Positions 55,187 through 64,000 of a stretch of 64,000 bases of DNA are shown in pieces (within the stretch, counting starts at the first letter, position 1; each line of letters starts with the position of its first letter). Position numbers and translations under genes: made by a program. The notes under the pieces are model-generated. The model was not told the DNA's origin, did no database searches, and was given only the letters and a program-made list of their open reading frames with translations. The stretch lies in NCBI RefSeq assembly GCF_014199915.1, contig NZ_JACHOO010000004.1, positions 104,024 to 168,023 on the forward strand, written 5' to 3'. Source of the DNA: Prosthecomicrobium pneumaticum (GTDB taxonomy: Bacteria; Pseudomonadota; Alphaproteobacteria; Rhizobiales; Kaistiaceae).

Positions 55187-56083
55187 GTGACCGATCCGAT
55201 CTGCGTGGTGCCGTCGGGCGACCGCACCGGCGAGGGCATCATCTGGAGCGCCGAGGAGCGCGCCGTCTACTGGACCGACATCAACCGCTTCCTGATCCAC
55301 CGCTACGATGTCGATTCGGCCGCGGTGCGGAGCTGGTTCTTCGACCAGCCGGTGACGACCCTCGGTCTCACCGACCGGCCCGGAACGTTCGTCGCCGCGC
55401 TCGGCTCGAAGGTCGTCCTGTGGCAGCCGGCGAACGACGCCCGCGCCGATTTCGCTTTTCCCGAGAAGAACCTGCCCGCCGCGCGGCTGAACGATGGCGC
55501 GCCGGATCCGGCCGGCGGCTTCGTCGTCGGCTCGATGTTCAACAATGTCGATGCCCGCGGCGACGGCGTCGACATCACCGCGAACGACCGCGGCGGGCTC
55601 TATCATGTCGACCGGCACGGCCGCTGCACGACGCTGAAGACCGGCATCGGCATCTCGAACACCATGGTCTGGGACGTGCCGCGCCGCCGCTTCTACACCG
55701 GCGACACGTTGAAGAACGCGCTCTGGGCGTTCGACTTCGATCCTGAGACCGGCGCGGTCGGCGAGGAGCGGCCCTTCTTCACCGGCTTCGAGCGCGGTGC
55801 GCCGGACGGCTCGTCGATCGACGCGGAAGGCTTCGTCTGGAACACCCGCTATGGCGGCGCCGCGGTCGTGCGTGTCTCGCCGGAGGGCAAGGTCGACCGT
55901 ATCCTCGACATGCCGGTCGGCAACATCACCAACTGCACCTTCGGCGGGCCGGACCTGAAGACGCTCTACATCACCACCGCGCAGGGCGGTAACGGGCCGC
56001 TCGAACGTCTCGCCGGCGGCCTGTTCGCCTGGCAGAGCGACGTGCCCGGGCTGCCGGAAAACCGCTTCCGGCTCGACGGCTGA
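55187..56083 (+). CDS. SMP-30/gluconolactonase-family lactonase
   Basis: A 298-residue six-bladed propeller: GEGIIWSAEERAVYWTDI (metal Glu, residue 17), RLNDGAPDPAGGFVVGSM (metal Asn), GISNTMVWDVPRRRFYTGDT (metal Asn) and APDGSSIDAEGFVWNT (metal Asp). It hydrolyses sugar lactones. GTG 55187 has AAGGAGG 7 nt upstream. Since zwf and edd lack pgl here, this enzyme might hydrolyse gluconolactone-type intermediates, though a phosphorylated substrate is not typical for the family. Confidence 0.88.
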   Translation: MTDPICVVPSGDRTGEGIIWSAEERAVYWTDINRFLIHRYDVDSAAVRSWFFDQPVTTLGLTDRPGTFVAALGSKVVLWQPANDARADFAFPEKNLPAARLNDGAPDPAGGFVVGSMFNNVDARGDGVDITANDRGGLYHVDRHGRCTTLKTGIGISNTMVWDVPRRRFYTGDTLKNALWAFDFDPETGAVGEERPFFTGFERGAPDGSSIDAEGFVWNTRYGGAAVVRVSPEGKVDRILDMPVGNITNCTFGGPDLKTLYITTAQGGNGPLERLAGGLFAWQSDVPGLPENRFRLDG

Positions 56084-56110
56084 ACCCTCCAAGGGCTCCG
56101 TCTTTCGGTC

Positions 56111-56141
56111 TTTCCCCCTCCCGCGCGAGCGGGAGGGGAAA
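56111..56141. terminator. Bidirectional terminator-like hairpin
   Basis: CCCCTCCCGC-gcga-GCGGGAGGGG (56115-56138) is flanked by TTT on the left and AAA on the right. It lies between the convergent lactonase gene and dapD, so it could end transcription from both sides. Confidence 0.75.
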
Positions 56142-56155
56142 GGAAGGGCCGCGTC

Positions 56156-57007
56156 TCAGTCGCGCAGCAATTCGTTGACCGAGGTCTTGGCGCGGGTCTT
56201 CTCATCGACGCGCTTGACGATGACGGCGCAATAGAGCGACGGGCCGGGCGTGCCGTCGGGAAGCGGGCGGCCGGGCAGCGAGCCGGGCACGACGACGGAA
56301 TAGGGCGGCACGCGGCCGATATGGATGGCGCCGGTCTCGCGGTCGACGATCTTTGTCGAGGCGCCGATGAACACCCCCATCGACAGCACCGAGCCCTCGC
56401 CGACCACGACGCCCTCGACCACTTCGGAACGCGCGCCGATGAAGCAATTGTCTTCGATGATGGTCGGCCCGGCCTGCAGCGGCTCGAGCACGCCGCCGAT
56501 GCCGACCCCGCCCGACAGATGGACGTTCTTGCCGATCTGCGCGCAGGAGCCGACGGTCGCCCAGGTGTCGACCATGGTGCCGGCGTCGACATAGGCGCCG
56601 AGATTGACGAAGGACGGCATCAGCACGACGTTCGGTGCCACGAAGGCGGAGCGGCGCACGATCGCGCCGGGCACGGCACGGAAGCCGGCGCGGGCGAAAT
56701 CCGCCGCCTCCCAGCCGAGGAACTTCGACGGCACCTTGTCCCACCACGGCGCCCCGCCGGGGCCGCCCGTGATCGTTTCCATGGCGTTGAGCCGGAAGGA
56801 GAGCAGCACCGCCTTCTTCAGCCACTGATGCACGACCCATTCGCCGTCGACCTTCTCGGCGACGCGCAGCGTCCCGGTGTCGAGCAGGCCGAGCGCCGCC
56901 TCGACGGCATCGCGCACCGTCCCCGTCGTCTCGGTGCCGATCGTCGCCCGATCCTCGAAGGCGGCGTCGATGGTGGAAGCGAGCGTGGCGAGATCGTGTT
57001 CGGACAT
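56156..57007 (-). CDS. dapD: Tetrahydrodipicolinate N-succinyltransferase
   Basis: The 283-residue enzyme has a C-terminal left-handed beta-helix of hexapeptide repeats ([34 protein letters not shown] and following) after an alpha-helical N-terminal domain. It succinylates tetrahydrodipicolinate in DAP/lysine synthesis. It is followed on the left by the carbohydrate block and then dapE, and preceded by the HAD gene and argB on the same strand. Confidence 0.95.
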   Translation of the reverse strand: MSEHDLATLASTIDAAFEDRATIGTETTGTVRDAVEAALGLLDTGTLRVAEKVDGEWVVHQWLKKAVLLSFRLNAMETITGGPGGAPWWDKVPSKFLGWEAADFARAGFRAVPGAIVRRSAFVAPNVVLMPSFVNLGAYVDAGTMVDTWATVGSCAQIGKNVHLSGGVGIGGVLEPLQAGPTIIEDNCFIGARSEVVEGVVVGEGSVLSMGVFIGASTKIVDRETGAIHIGRVPPYSVVVPGSLPGRPLPDGTPGPSLYCAVIVKRVDEKTRAKTSVNELLRD

Positions 57008-57090
57008 GGCGGTCTCCGCGAAAGGCGGCCGGACGATAGAGGGTGAGGCGGGGGTGTCAATCCGTCGCTGTGAGGGACGGCCTCTGGCGA

Positions 57091-57822
57091 TCAGATCGAC
57101 GCGGCGATGCGGCCGAGGAAGGTGCCGAGATCGTCGGTGAGGTAATCGACGTGATCGGCGTCGCGGCCTTCCTGCTCCCAGGCCTCGGCGAGCACCTCTT
57201 CGGTATGCGGCGGCACGATCAGCGTCGTCACCATGCCGAGCGCCTTCGGCACTTCGAGATTGCGTGCGAGGTCCTCGAACATCGCCGCCTCGGCCGGGGC
57301 GACGCCGGTCTCGCGCAGGAAGCGGTCATAGGTGTCCGGGTGGGGCTTCGGCACGAGATCGGCGCGGACGATGTCGAAGATGTCCTCGAATTCCGGGCCG
57401 AGGCCGAGCCGGGCGATCACCGCCTCGGCATGGCGCCGCGAGCCGTTGGTCAGGATGAACTTCCGCCCCGGCAGCGCGGCGAGCGCGGCGGCGAGCGCCG
57501 GATCGCGGCCGACCGGGGAGTGGTCGATGTCGTGCACATATTCGAGGAAGTCGTCCGGCGCGATGCCGTGCTCGACGATCAGGCCGCGCAGCGTCGTGCC
57601 GTAGCGGCGGTAATAGTCGCGCTGCAGCGTCTGCGCGGCGTCGGGCGGCAGCGAAAGCAGCCGCTCGACATAGGTGCGGATGCGCGTGTCGACCTGCGCG
57701 AACAGCCGGGTGGCGCGCGGATAGAGCGTGTTGTCGAGATCGAACACCCAGGCCCGGACGGCGGCGAAGCGGGAGAGATCGTCCGCCGTCCCGGTGGTGG
57801 GGATCCGGTTCTCCGCGCTCAC
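57091..57822 (-). CDS. HAD-superfamily pyrimidine 5'-nucleotidase-like phosphatase
   Basis: A 243-residue HAD hydrolase: motif [17 protein letters not shown] near residue 27 (nucleophile Asp), motif II FILTNGS, motif III Lys in [14 protein letters not shown] and motif [19 protein letters not shown]. It resembles SDT1/PHM8-type pyrimidine 5'-nucleotidases. The GTG start (57820-57822) overlaps the argB stop by 4 bp (GTGA). The argB-HAD-dapD order is common in Hyphomicrobiales. Confidence 0.88.
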   Translation of the reverse strand: MSAENRIPTTGTADDLSRFAAVRAWVFDLDNTLYPRATRLFAQVDTRIRTYVERLLSLPPDAAQTLQRDYYRRYGTTLRGLIVEHGIAPDDFLEYVHDIDHSPVGRDPALAAALAALPGRKFILTNGSRRHAEAVIARLGLGPEFEDIFDIVRADLVPKPHPDTYDRFLRETGVAPAEAAMFEDLARNLEVPKALGMVTTLIVPPHTEEVLAEAWEQEGRDADHVDYLTDDLGTFLGRIAASI

Positions 57823-58733
57823 GGCTTGATCAGCGTCCCGGCGCCGCGCTCGGTGAAGAGTTCGAGCAGCACGGCGTGCGGCGTCTTGCCATCGAGGATG
57901 ACGACGCCCTCGACGCCCTGCGCCAGCGCCTCGATGCAGGTCTCGACCTTCGGGATCATGCCGCCGACGATCGTCTTGTCGGCGATCATCTTGCGCGCCT
58001 CGGCGACCGTCAGCTCCTTGATCAGGTTGCGGTGGCGGTCGTAGACGCCGGGTACATCGGTGAGGAAGAGCAGCCGGCTCGCATGCAGCGCACCGGCGAT
58101 CGCGCCGGCGAAGGTGTCGGCGTTGACGTTGTAGGTCTCGCCGTCGTCCTCGCCCGCGCAGACCGGGGCGAGCACCGGGATGATCTCCGACTTCGCCAGC
58201 ACTTCGAGGACTTCGGTGCGCACCGTCTTCGGCTCGCCGACGAAGCCGAGATCGATCAGTCGCTCGATGTTGGAATCGGGATCGATCACCAGCCGCTTCA
58301 TACGCGTCACGGTGACCATGTTGCCGTCCTTGCCGGTCAGGCCGATAGCCCGACCGCCCGCTTCGGTGATCGTCTGGACGATCTCTTTGTTGACCGAGCC
58401 GGCGAGCACCATCTCGACCACTTCCGCGGTCTTCTTGTCGGTGATGCGCATGCCGCCGTCCCACTGCGTCTTGATGCCGAGACGGTCGAGCATGGCGCTG
58501 ATCTGCGGGCCGCCGCCATGGACGACGACGGGATTGATGCCGGCGAGCTTCAGGAGGGTGATGTCCTCGGCGAAGGCCTTGCCGAGGGCTTCCGAACCCA
58601 TGGCATTGCCGCCGAACTTCACGACGACGGTCTTCTCGTCGTAGCGCAGCATATAGGGGAGGGCGGTGGCGATCAGTTGCGCGGTCAGGACCGGGTCATG
58701 GGCGGCCGCGGCGCCGGGAGGAGGGGTTTGCAT
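57819..58733 (-). CDS. argB: Acetylglutamate kinase
   Basis: A 304-residue amino-acid kinase: [16 protein letters not shown] (ATP loop Lys), [51 protein letters not shown] and [26 protein letters not shown]. It phosphorylates N-acetylglutamate in arginine synthesis. It is translationally coupled to the HAD gene. Confidence 0.95.
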   Translation of the reverse strand: MQTPPPGAAAAHDPVLTAQLIATALPYMLRYDEKTVVVKFGGNAMGSEALGKAFAEDITLLKLAGINPVVVHGGGPQISAMLDRLGIKTQWDGGMRITDKKTAEVVEMVLAGSVNKEIVQTITEAGGRAIGLTGKDGNMVTVTRMKRLVIDPDSNIERLIDLGFVGEPKTVRTEVLEVLAKSEIIPVLAPVCAGEDDGETYNVNADTFAGAIAGALHASRLLFLTDVPGVYDRHRNLIKELTVAEARKMIADKTIVGGMIPKVETCIEALAQGVEGVVILDGKTPHAVLLELFTERGAGTLIKP

Positions 58734-58874
58734 GGGGGAAAACCGATGGGGCGTATGGCGATGGGATGGATGGGGCCGCTAGATAGCCCGTCCGGCGCGG
58801 CGGAACAATGACGCGCCCCCGCCGCCTCCTTGCCGCTCCGCCGCCGGCGGCACGCGCCCGGATCTGGCCGCGCC

Positions 58875-59477
58875 TCAGTAGCCGCGGCCGTTCTTCGCCA
58901 GGAACTCCGCCTCCTGCGGCGTCGTCTCGCGGCCGAGATCGGCGTTCCGGTGCGGGAAGCGGCCGAAACGGCGGATCAGATCCCAGTGCAGATAGGCGTA
59001 TTTGAAGAATTCGCGGTAGATTTCCTTCTGGTCGTCCGGCGCCTGCAGCAGCAGCGAGGCGAACAGCGCGATCGAGCGGTCCTGGTCGGACATCTCCTCG
59101 CTGTGCTCGAAGGGCAGGAACAGGAAGACCCGCTCGACGAGGCAGAAATCGGAAAGGCCGCCCTCGATCACGGCGCGGGCATGGTCGAGCGCCACGCCGT
59201 CATAGGCGAAGGCCTGGGCGTTCTTGCGGAAGATGTTGCGCGGGAACTGGTCGAGGAAGAGCACGAGCCCGACCGCCTCCTCGCGGGTGAGTTCGGACAG
59301 CGCCCAGTCGTGCGCCGCGACGGCGTCGAGATAGGGGCCGAAGGTCGCCCGGATATAGCCGTCGGTCTCCTCGCTGCGGTCGAACCAGCGGCGCGATTTC
59401 TCGATCGGGAAGTCGGTGATGTCGGCGAGCTGTCCGCACCACCAGTCATGCGCCTCGGCAAGGATCGTCCGATCCAT
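58875..59477 (-). CDS. DUF924 family protein
   Basis: A 200-residue all-helical protein: FDRSEETDGYIRATFGPYLDAV, GLVLFLDQFPRNIFRKNAQAFAYD, LVERVFLFLPFEHSEEMSDQDRSIALF and FGRFPHRNADLGRETTPQEAEFL. This is the DUF924 (TPR-like) pattern, with no assigned reaction. The ATG at 59475-59477 has GGAG upstream. It sits 11 bp after recR and may be in its operon. Confidence 0.85.
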   Translation of the reverse strand: MDRTILAEAHDWWCGQLADITDFPIEKSRRWFDRSEETDGYIRATFGPYLDAVAAHDWALSELTREEAVGLVLFLDQFPRNIFRKNAQAFAYDGVALDHARAVIEGGLSDFCLVERVFLFLPFEHSEEMSDQDRSIALFASLLLQAPDDQKEIYREFFKYAYLHWDLIRRFGRFPHRNADLGRETTPQEAEFLAKNGRGY

Positions 59478-59488
59478 CGCGGTCTCCG

Positions 59489-60094
59489 TCAGAACGGCGT
59501 GCGGGCACGGATCGCCGCGGCGAGCGTGCCTTCGTCGAGATAATCGAGTTCGCCGCCGACCGGAACGCCGTGGGCGAGGCGGGAGACGCGAACCGGCAGA
59601 TGCGACAGCCGGTCGGTGACGACGTGCGCGGTGGTCTGGCCGTCGACGGTGGCGTTGACGGCGAGGATCACCTCGGCGACGCCCCCCGCCGCGCAGCGCG
59701 CGACGAGCGGCTCGATCGAGAGATCGTCCGGCCCGATGCCGTCGAGCGGATTGAGCGTGCCGCCGAGCACGTGATAGCGCGCGCGGATGGCGCCCGCCCG
59801 TTCGAGCGCCCAGAGGTCCGAGACGTCCTCGACGACGACGATCACCGAGCCGTCGCGCGTCGGGTCGGTGCAGACCGTGCAAGGGTCCGTCGTGTCGATG
59901 TTGCCGCAGACCGAGCAGGTGCCGACATGCTCGACCGCGGCCGCCATCGCATCGGCGAGCGGCTCGAGCAGCAGCTCCTTCTTCTTGACGAGCGCCAGCG
60001 CCGCCCGCCGCGCCGAGCGCGGCCCGAGGCCGGGCAGGCGGGCGAGGAGCTGGATCAGGCGCTCGATCTCGGGTCCGGCGGTGGCGCGGGTCAT
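59489..60094 (-). CDS. recR: Recombination mediator RecR
   Basis: A 201-residue RecR: helix-hairpin-helix [21 protein letters not shown], zinc finger [16 protein letters not shown] (four Cys near residues 57-72), and the Toprim domain beginning [18 protein letters not shown]. It loads RecA at gaps with RecF/RecO. It is downstream of ybaB and dnaX, the classic dnaX-ybaB-recR order. Confidence 0.95.
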   Translation of the reverse strand: MTRATAGPEIERLIQLLARLPGLGPRSARRAALALVKKKELLLEPLADAMAAAVEHVGTCSVCGNIDTTDPCTVCTDPTRDGSVIVVVEDVSDLWALERAGAIRARYHVLGGTLNPLDGIGPDDLSIEPLVARCAAGGVAEVILAVNATVDGQTTAHVVTDRLSHLPVRVSRLAHGVPVGGELDYLDEGTLAAAIRARTPF

Positions 60095-60154
60095 GTGTTC
60101 TTTTCGGCGGGGAGACCCGTCGTCGCTCCGGCGCGGCCGGAACGACGGGCGAGA

Positions 60155-60478
60155 TCAGAAGGGCAGCTTGAAGCCGGGCGGCAGGCCGAGCCCGCCGGTC
60201 AGCTCGGCCATCTTCTCCTGCATCTTCGCCTCGGCCTTGCCGCGCGCATCGGCATGGGCGGCGACGATCAGGTCCTCGAGGATCTCGCCCTCCTCGGGCT
60301 TCAGGAGCGACGGATCGACCGACAGCCGCTTCAGCTCGCCCTTGGCGGTGAGCGTCACCTTGACGAGGCCGCCGCCCGCGGCGCCGTCGACCTCGATCCG
60401 GCCGGCCTCGTCCTGCATCGACAGCATGCGCTGCTGCAGTTCCTTCGCCTTCGACATCATGCCGAGCAGGTCTTTCAT
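60155..60478 (-). CDS. ybaB: YbaB/EbfC nucleoid-associated protein
   Basis: The 107-residue protein has an N-terminal MKDLLGMMSKAKELQQRMLSMQ helix, a GGGLVKVTLTAKGELKRLSVDPSLL sheet and a C-terminal helix rich in Lys and Glu. The family binds DNA as a dimer. It lies between dnaX (27 bp) and recR. Confidence 0.93.
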   Translation of the reverse strand: MKDLLGMMSKAKELQQRMLSMQDEAGRIEVDGAAGGGLVKVTLTAKGELKRLSVDPSLLKPEEGEILEDLIVAAHADARGKAEAKMQEKMAELTGGLGLPPGFKLPF

Positions 60479-60505
60479 CGGCCGAACTCCATCACCAGCA
60501 CAGGA

Positions 60506-62338
60506 TCAATCCTCGGTAGCGTCTTCGATCTCGTCGACGATGTCGACTGTCGCGTCGGGCGACGGCAAGGCGGCGGCGACCTCGTCCGCCGCGTGGACCC
60601 GCACGTCGACGATGCGCGCGCCCGGAAAGCGCGCCAGCACGGCCGCGACGAGCGGGTCGCTGCGGGCGTCGGCGACGTTTTTCTCCTGCTGCGCCGCCTT
60701 TGCCTCATCGAGGGTGCGCGACGTCGCGCCGCGCCCGAGCACGGCCGTCCAGCGCTCGCCCGTCCAGTCGGAGAGCTTGCGGGCGAGTTCGGAGGCGAGG
60801 CCGGAAGGCGGATCGCCGACCGGTTCGAATTCGATCAGCCCCTGTTCGAGGCGCATCGGCCGGGCGTGGCGCTCGAGCGAGATCTTGAGCGGCACGTCGC
60901 GCTTCGTGCCGACGAAGGCGACGAGATCCTCCCAGCGGGAAAAGCGGATCGCCGGCTCCTGCCGGGCCTGCGGCGCCGGCTGAGGCGAGGGAACGGGCGC
61001 AGGCGCTGCGATCTCGGCGCGCATCGGCGCCGCGACCGCGGACAGGCGCGGTGCGGGCGGCGGCTCGGACGCCGCGGAGCCGGGCGCCGAGCCGCCGGGC
61101 ACGGACGCGCTCGCGGCGGAGCGGAAGGCGCCCTCCTTCAGCAGGCGGAGCGCCTCGTCGGGCGTCGGCAGGTCTGCGGCGTGGGCGATCCGCACCAGCA
61201 CCATGTCGGCCGCGGCGAGCGGGCGGGAGGCGCCCTGCACCTCGTCTATGCCCTTCAGCAGCATCTGCCAGGCGCGCGACAGCACCCGGAGCGACAGCCG
61301 TTCGGCGAAGGCCGCGCCGCGGCGGCGCTCCTCCTCCGGCACGGCCGGGTCGTCCGCCGCTTCCGGCACGATCTTCAGCCGGGTGACGAAATGGGTGAAG
61401 GCGGCGAGGTCCTGCAGCACGACGGCCGGCTCGGCGCCGACGTCATATTGCGCCTTCAGGAGGGCGAGCGCCTCGGCGGTGCGGCCCGCCATCACCGCTT
61501 CGAACAGGTCGACGACGCGGGCGCGGTCGGCGAGGCCGAGCATCGCCCGCACCTCCTCGGCGCGCACAAGGGGGTCGTCGGCGCCGGCGCCATGGGCGAT
61601 CGCCTGGTCGAGGATCGACAGCGAATCGCGCGCCGAGCCCTCGCCCGCGCGCGCGATCATGGCGAGCGCCTCCGGCTCGATCGCGATGCCCTCGGCTTCG
61701 GCGACCCGGCCGAGCAGGCCGATCAGCGTCGCCGCCTCGATGCGGCGCAGGTCGAAGCGCTGGCAGCGCGACAGCACCGTGATCGGCACCTTGCGGATCT
61801 CGGTCGTCGCGAAGACGAACTTGACGTGCTCGGGCGGCTCCTCGAGCGTCTTCAGGAGCGCGTTGAACGCCGCCCCCGAAAGCATGTGCACCTCGTCGAG
61901 GATATAGACCTTGTAGCGCGCCGAGACCGGCCGGTAGCGCACCGCCTCGATGATCTCGCGGATGTCGCCGACACCGGTGTGCGAGGCGGCGTCCATCTCG
62001 ATCACGTCGACATGGCGGCCTTCCATGATCTCGGCGCAATGGACGCCGAGTTCGGGCATGTCGATCGTCGGGGCGGAGACCCGGCCGGGCAGCTCGTAAT
62101 TGAGCGCGCGGGCGAGGATGCGGGCGGTCGTCGTCTTGCCGACGCCGCGCACCCCGGTCAGCATATAGGCCTGGGCGATGCGGCCGGTCTCGAACGCGTT
62201 CTTCAGCGTGCGGACCATCGGCTCCTGGCCGATCAGGTCGTCGAAGCTGCGCGGGCGGTATTTGCGGGCGAGCACGCGATAGGCGCCGCCTCGGGCGGAG
62301 CCTGCGCCGGCCATGCCTGTCGGATCCGCGCCGTCCAT
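60506..62338 (-). CDS. dnaX: DNA polymerase III subunit gamma/tau
   Basis: A 610-residue clamp-loader subunit: VLARKYRPRSFDDLIGQEPMVRTLKNAF, Walker A GVRGVGKTTTARILARAL, Walker B YILDEVHMLSGAAFNALLKTLEEPPEHVKFVFATTE, and sensor CQRFDLRRIE. The usual zinc-finger cysteines are mostly missing. The C-terminal tau-like region is Ala/Pro-rich. ATG 62336-62338 is chosen because the upstream frame runs through the SRP RNA gene. Confidence 0.93.
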   Translation of the reverse strand: MDGADPTGMAGAGSARGGAYRVLARKYRPRSFDDLIGQEPMVRTLKNAFETGRIAQAYMLTGVRGVGKTTTARILARALNYELPGRVSAPTIDMPELGVHCAEIMEGRHVDVIEMDAASHTGVGDIREIIEAVRYRPVSARYKVYILDEVHMLSGAAFNALLKTLEEPPEHVKFVFATTEIRKVPITVLSRCQRFDLRRIEAATLIGLLGRVAEAEGIAIEPEALAMIARAGEGSARDSLSILDQAIAHGAGADDPLVRAEEVRAMLGLADRARVVDLFEAVMAGRTAEALALLKAQYDVGAEPAVVLQDLAAFTHFVTRLKIVPEAADDPAVPEEERRRGAAFAERLSLRVLSRAWQMLLKGIDEVQGASRPLAAADMVLVRIAHAADLPTPDEALRLLKEGAFRSAASASVPGGSAPGSAASEPPPAPRLSAVAAPMRAEIAAPAPVPSPQPAPQARQEPAIRFSRWEDLVAFVGTKRDVPLKISLERHARPMRLEQGLIEFEPVGDPPSGLASELARKLSDWTGERWTAVLGRGATSRTLDEAKAAQQEKNVADARSDPLVAAVLARFPGARIVDVRVHAADEVAAALPSPDATVDIVDEIEDATED

Positions 62339-62405
62339 GCGTTGCCTCGGTCGTGCCCGGCTCTTCGGGCGAGCCCACGCCGGAGACGGACGATGAAAGG
62401 AGAGA

Positions 62406-62512
62406 GCGGGAGGCTGGCACGCGACCCGTGCCGTGGCTCGTTGGGGCTGCTTCCTTCCGGACCTGACCCGGTTGGCGAGTGGCTCGTCCACCACCAACCT
62501 CCCAAGGGCACC
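62406..62512 (-). ncRNA. ffs: Signal recognition particle RNA (4.5S, bacterial small type)
   Basis: On the minus strand the gene contains GGTCAGGTCCGGAAGGAAGC and the next CAGCC, the universally conserved domain IV of SRP RNA. The ends pair: GGGAGGTTGG near the 5' end with CCAGCCTCCC near the 3' end. A -10 box TATGAT (62515-62520) stands just upstream, with CTTG about 17 bp further. The exact ends are estimated. It is located upstream of dnaX on the same strand, as in other Hyphomicrobiales. Confidence 0.93.
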
Positions 62513-62630
62513 ATATCATACGGCGGCGCCGCAATGGCAAGAGGGAGACCGACGAAGCGGGCCGCTTTCGCCGCGCCGTGCGCCGCACTAGGATCGCCGT
62601 CCCGTTCCGCTCACCGACAAGTCCCCCGCC

Positions 62631-63593
62631 ATGACCTCGATCTTCTCCGGCCTGCCGCAGCAGGAGCCCAGCCGCCGCGTCGGCTTCTCGGGCAACATCA
62701 TCGACCGGCGGAGCGAATCCCGTCATCCCGACACGCTCGCCGCGGCGCTCGCCGATCCGGCGGCGCGCTTCCTGATCCTGCGCGGCGACGAGGCGGTGCT
62801 CGGGCCGGACGGCACGCCGCTCTTCGAGCGCGAAACCGCGGAGCGGATCGCCGGGGCGGTCGAAGCCGCGGTGCTGCTCGGCTGGAACGACGGCACGCCG
62901 CGCCTTGCGCTCGCCCTGCCCGCCGAAGCGGCCATCGACGAGGCGCTCGGCCGGCCGGCGACGCTGCGCGCGCTCGCCTCGGCGGCGGCCGCCGATCCCG
63001 ATTTCGCCGGGCCGGTGGGCGCCGCGCCGCTCGGCGCGCTCGCCCAGGCCCGGGCGCTCTTCAACTGGCACGCCTCGGCGCAGTTCTGCGGCCGCTGCGG
63101 CGCGCCCACCGTCGCGGCGATCGCCGGCTACCGACGCGACTGCACCGCCTGCGGCACGCAGACCTTTCCGCGCACCGATCCGGTCGCGATCATGCTCGCG
63201 GTCGAGGGCGACCGCTGCCTGCTCGGTCGCCAGCCGCGCTTCCCGAAGGGCATGTATTCCTGCCTCGCCGGCTTCGTCGAGCCGGGCGAAACCATCGAAG
63301 ACGCGGTGCGCCGCGAGATCCGCGAGGAGGCCGGCATCCTGATCGGCAAGGTGCGCTACCACGCCAGCCAGCCCTGGCCCTTCCCCAATTCGCTGATGAT
63401 CGGCTGCCACGCCGAGGCGCTCTCCTTCGACGTCCATCCGGATGTCGACGAACTGGAAGACTGTCGCTGGTTCTCGCGGGCGGAGGCCGCCTCGATGCTC
63501 GCAGGGGCTCATCCCGACGGGCTCGGCGCGCCGAACCCGATGGCGATCGCCCATGAATTGCTGCGCAGCTGGGTCGAGGGGCGGATCGGCTAG
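62631..63593 (+). CDS. nudC: NADH pyrophosphatase / NAD-cap hydrolase
   Basis: A 320-residue NudC: zinc ribbon FCGRCGAPTVAAIAGYRRDCTACG (four Cys near residues 150-173), a PRTDPVAIMLAV strand, and the Nudix box GFVEPGETIEDAVRREIREEAGI near residue 218. SQPWPFPNSLMIG is the NADH-specific SQPWPFPxS motif. It hydrolyses NAD(H) and removes NAD caps from RNA. Its stop codon shares two bases with the stop of the convergent glycosyltransferase gene. Confidence 0.95.
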   Translation: MTSIFSGLPQQEPSRRVGFSGNIIDRRSESRHPDTLAAALADPAARFLILRGDEAVLGPDGTPLFERETAERIAGAVEAAVLLGWNDGTPRLALALPAEAAIDEALGRPATLRALASAAAADPDFAGPVGAAPLGALAQARALFNWHASAQFCGRCGAPTVAAIAGYRRDCTACGTQTFPRTDPVAIMLAVEGDRCLLGRQPRFPKGMYSCLAGFVEPGETIEDAVRREIREEAGILIGKVRYHASQPWPFPNSLMIGCHAEALSFDVHPDVDELEDCRWFSRAEAASMLAGAHPDGLGAPNPMAIAHELLRSWVEGRIG

Positions 63594-64000
63594 GTCGGCT
63601 GGCCGGTCAACTTCCGCCACAGGCGGCGCAGGCCGCGCGCCCTTTTTCGCGGCAGGAAGGCGTCGATGTCGCCCTTCACCGCCCGTTCGATCGCGACCTC
63701 CGGCGCCTGCCATTCCATCATCACGGCCTTGCGGAACGGCCAAGGACCGGCGAGCCGGTGTGTCGCCCCGCCCTCCTCGAGGATGGCGTCGAGGAGCGCG
63801 AGGAAGCGCGCCCGCTCCCGCTCCAGCCGCGCGAGCGTCGCCGCCCGGACGGTCTCGGCCGGGATGGCGCGCGCCTTCAGCGCCGCGACGGCCTGTGCGA
63901 CGGCGCGCGGATCGGGCGGTACAGTGAGGCAGAAGTCCGGATCGAAATGGACGTGCCGGCCGCCGATGCTCGGCGTGCTGACGACCGGCAGGCCGGCGAG
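63590..64000 (-). CDS. Glycosyltransferase, C-terminal part (5' end outside window)
   Basis: The frame is open from the right edge to TAG (63590-63592), giving 136 residues. It begins LAGLPVVSTPSIGGRHVHFDPDFCLTV, typical of the end of the nucleotide-sugar-binding domain in GT4-like glycosyltransferases (GxPVVSTPSxGG), followed by helical LERERARFLALLDAIL. The donor and acceptor are unknown. Confidence 0.75.
   Translation of the reverse strand, partial: LAGLPVVSTPSIGGRHVHFDPDFCLTVPPDPRAVAQAVAALKARAIPAETVRAATLARLERERARFLALLDAILEEGGATHRLAGPWPFRKAVMMEWQAPEVAIERAVKGDIDAFLPRKRARGLRRLWRKLTGQPT

Noticed and set aside
59570-63556. A 1328-codon plus-strand frame
   Set aside because: It is the antisense shadow of recR, ybaB, dnaX and the SRP RNA, a common effect in DNA of this GC content; it lacks domain homology and is Arg/Gly/Ala-rich.

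Overview
The window is about 64 kb of very GC-rich DNA from an alphaproteobacterium, most likely of the order Hyphomicrobiales (Rhizobiales). The evidence is the gene content and order: argB-HAD-dapD, dapE, truA, fmt, def, rmuC; nudC, a small SRP RNA, dnaX, ybaB, recR; an agl-type alpha-glucoside operon; and a clustered zwf and edd. No tRNA or rRNA gene and no transposase or integrase was recognised.

Region 1 (1-15.5 kb) is the most unusual part. It looks like an undescribed biosynthetic cluster. It holds a beta-ribofuranosylaminobenzene 5'-phosphate (RFAP) synthase homologue, a PaaK-like adenylating enzyme, a subtilase, a leaderless NMT1/THI5-like binding-fold protein, an FGGY kinase, a fold-III PLP-enzyme homologue without the usual lysine, a PurC (SAICAR synthetase) paralogue, PdxH, a YggS-type PLP-binding protein, a TrpF paralogue, a GMC oxidoreductase and a PurH paralogue. 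RFAP-synthase, PurC and PurH paralogues together recall the clusters for C-nucleosides of the formycin/pyrazofurin type. A recurring TGCAACCT / GTTG...CAAC motif in the intergenic gaps suggests common regulation.

Region 2 (15.8-18.1 kb) is a CRISPR array of 35 repeats (type I-C-like, 32 bp) and 34 spacers. No cas gene lies in the window. One spacer encodes the start of what looks like a phage Gp37/Gp68-type (DUF5131) protein.

Region 3 (18.3-32.6 kb) has a ClC-type channel or transporter, a DUF930 protein and two sugar-uptake operons. The first (20998-27060) has a GntR/UTRA regulator preceded by two DasR/NagR-type operators, a SIS-domain protein, a binding protein, two permeases and an FGGY kinase. 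The second (27260-32609) has a LacI regulator with two perfect palindromes at its promoter, a binding protein, two permeases and a Gfo/Idh/MocA dehydrogenase. Neither operon encodes an ATPase; the only one in the window is AglK.

Region 4 (32.6-40.0 kb) is housekeeping: rmuC, def, an outer-membrane protein, a HlyC-like protein, fmt, a PNPOx-fold protein, truA, a membrane protein and dapE.

Region 5 (40.1-56.1 kb) is a carbohydrate block lying between dapE and dapD: aglEFGAK with aglR, dgoK-dgoA, bfr, glpK, edd-zwf and an SMP-30-like lactonase. It links uptake of alpha-glucosides, galactonate-type sugar acids and glycerol to the Entner-Doudoroff pathway.

Region 6 (56.1-64.0 kb) is housekeeping again: dapD, a HAD phosphatase, argB, a DUF924 protein, recR, ybaB, dnaX, the small SRP RNA, nudC and the end of a glycosyltransferase gene.
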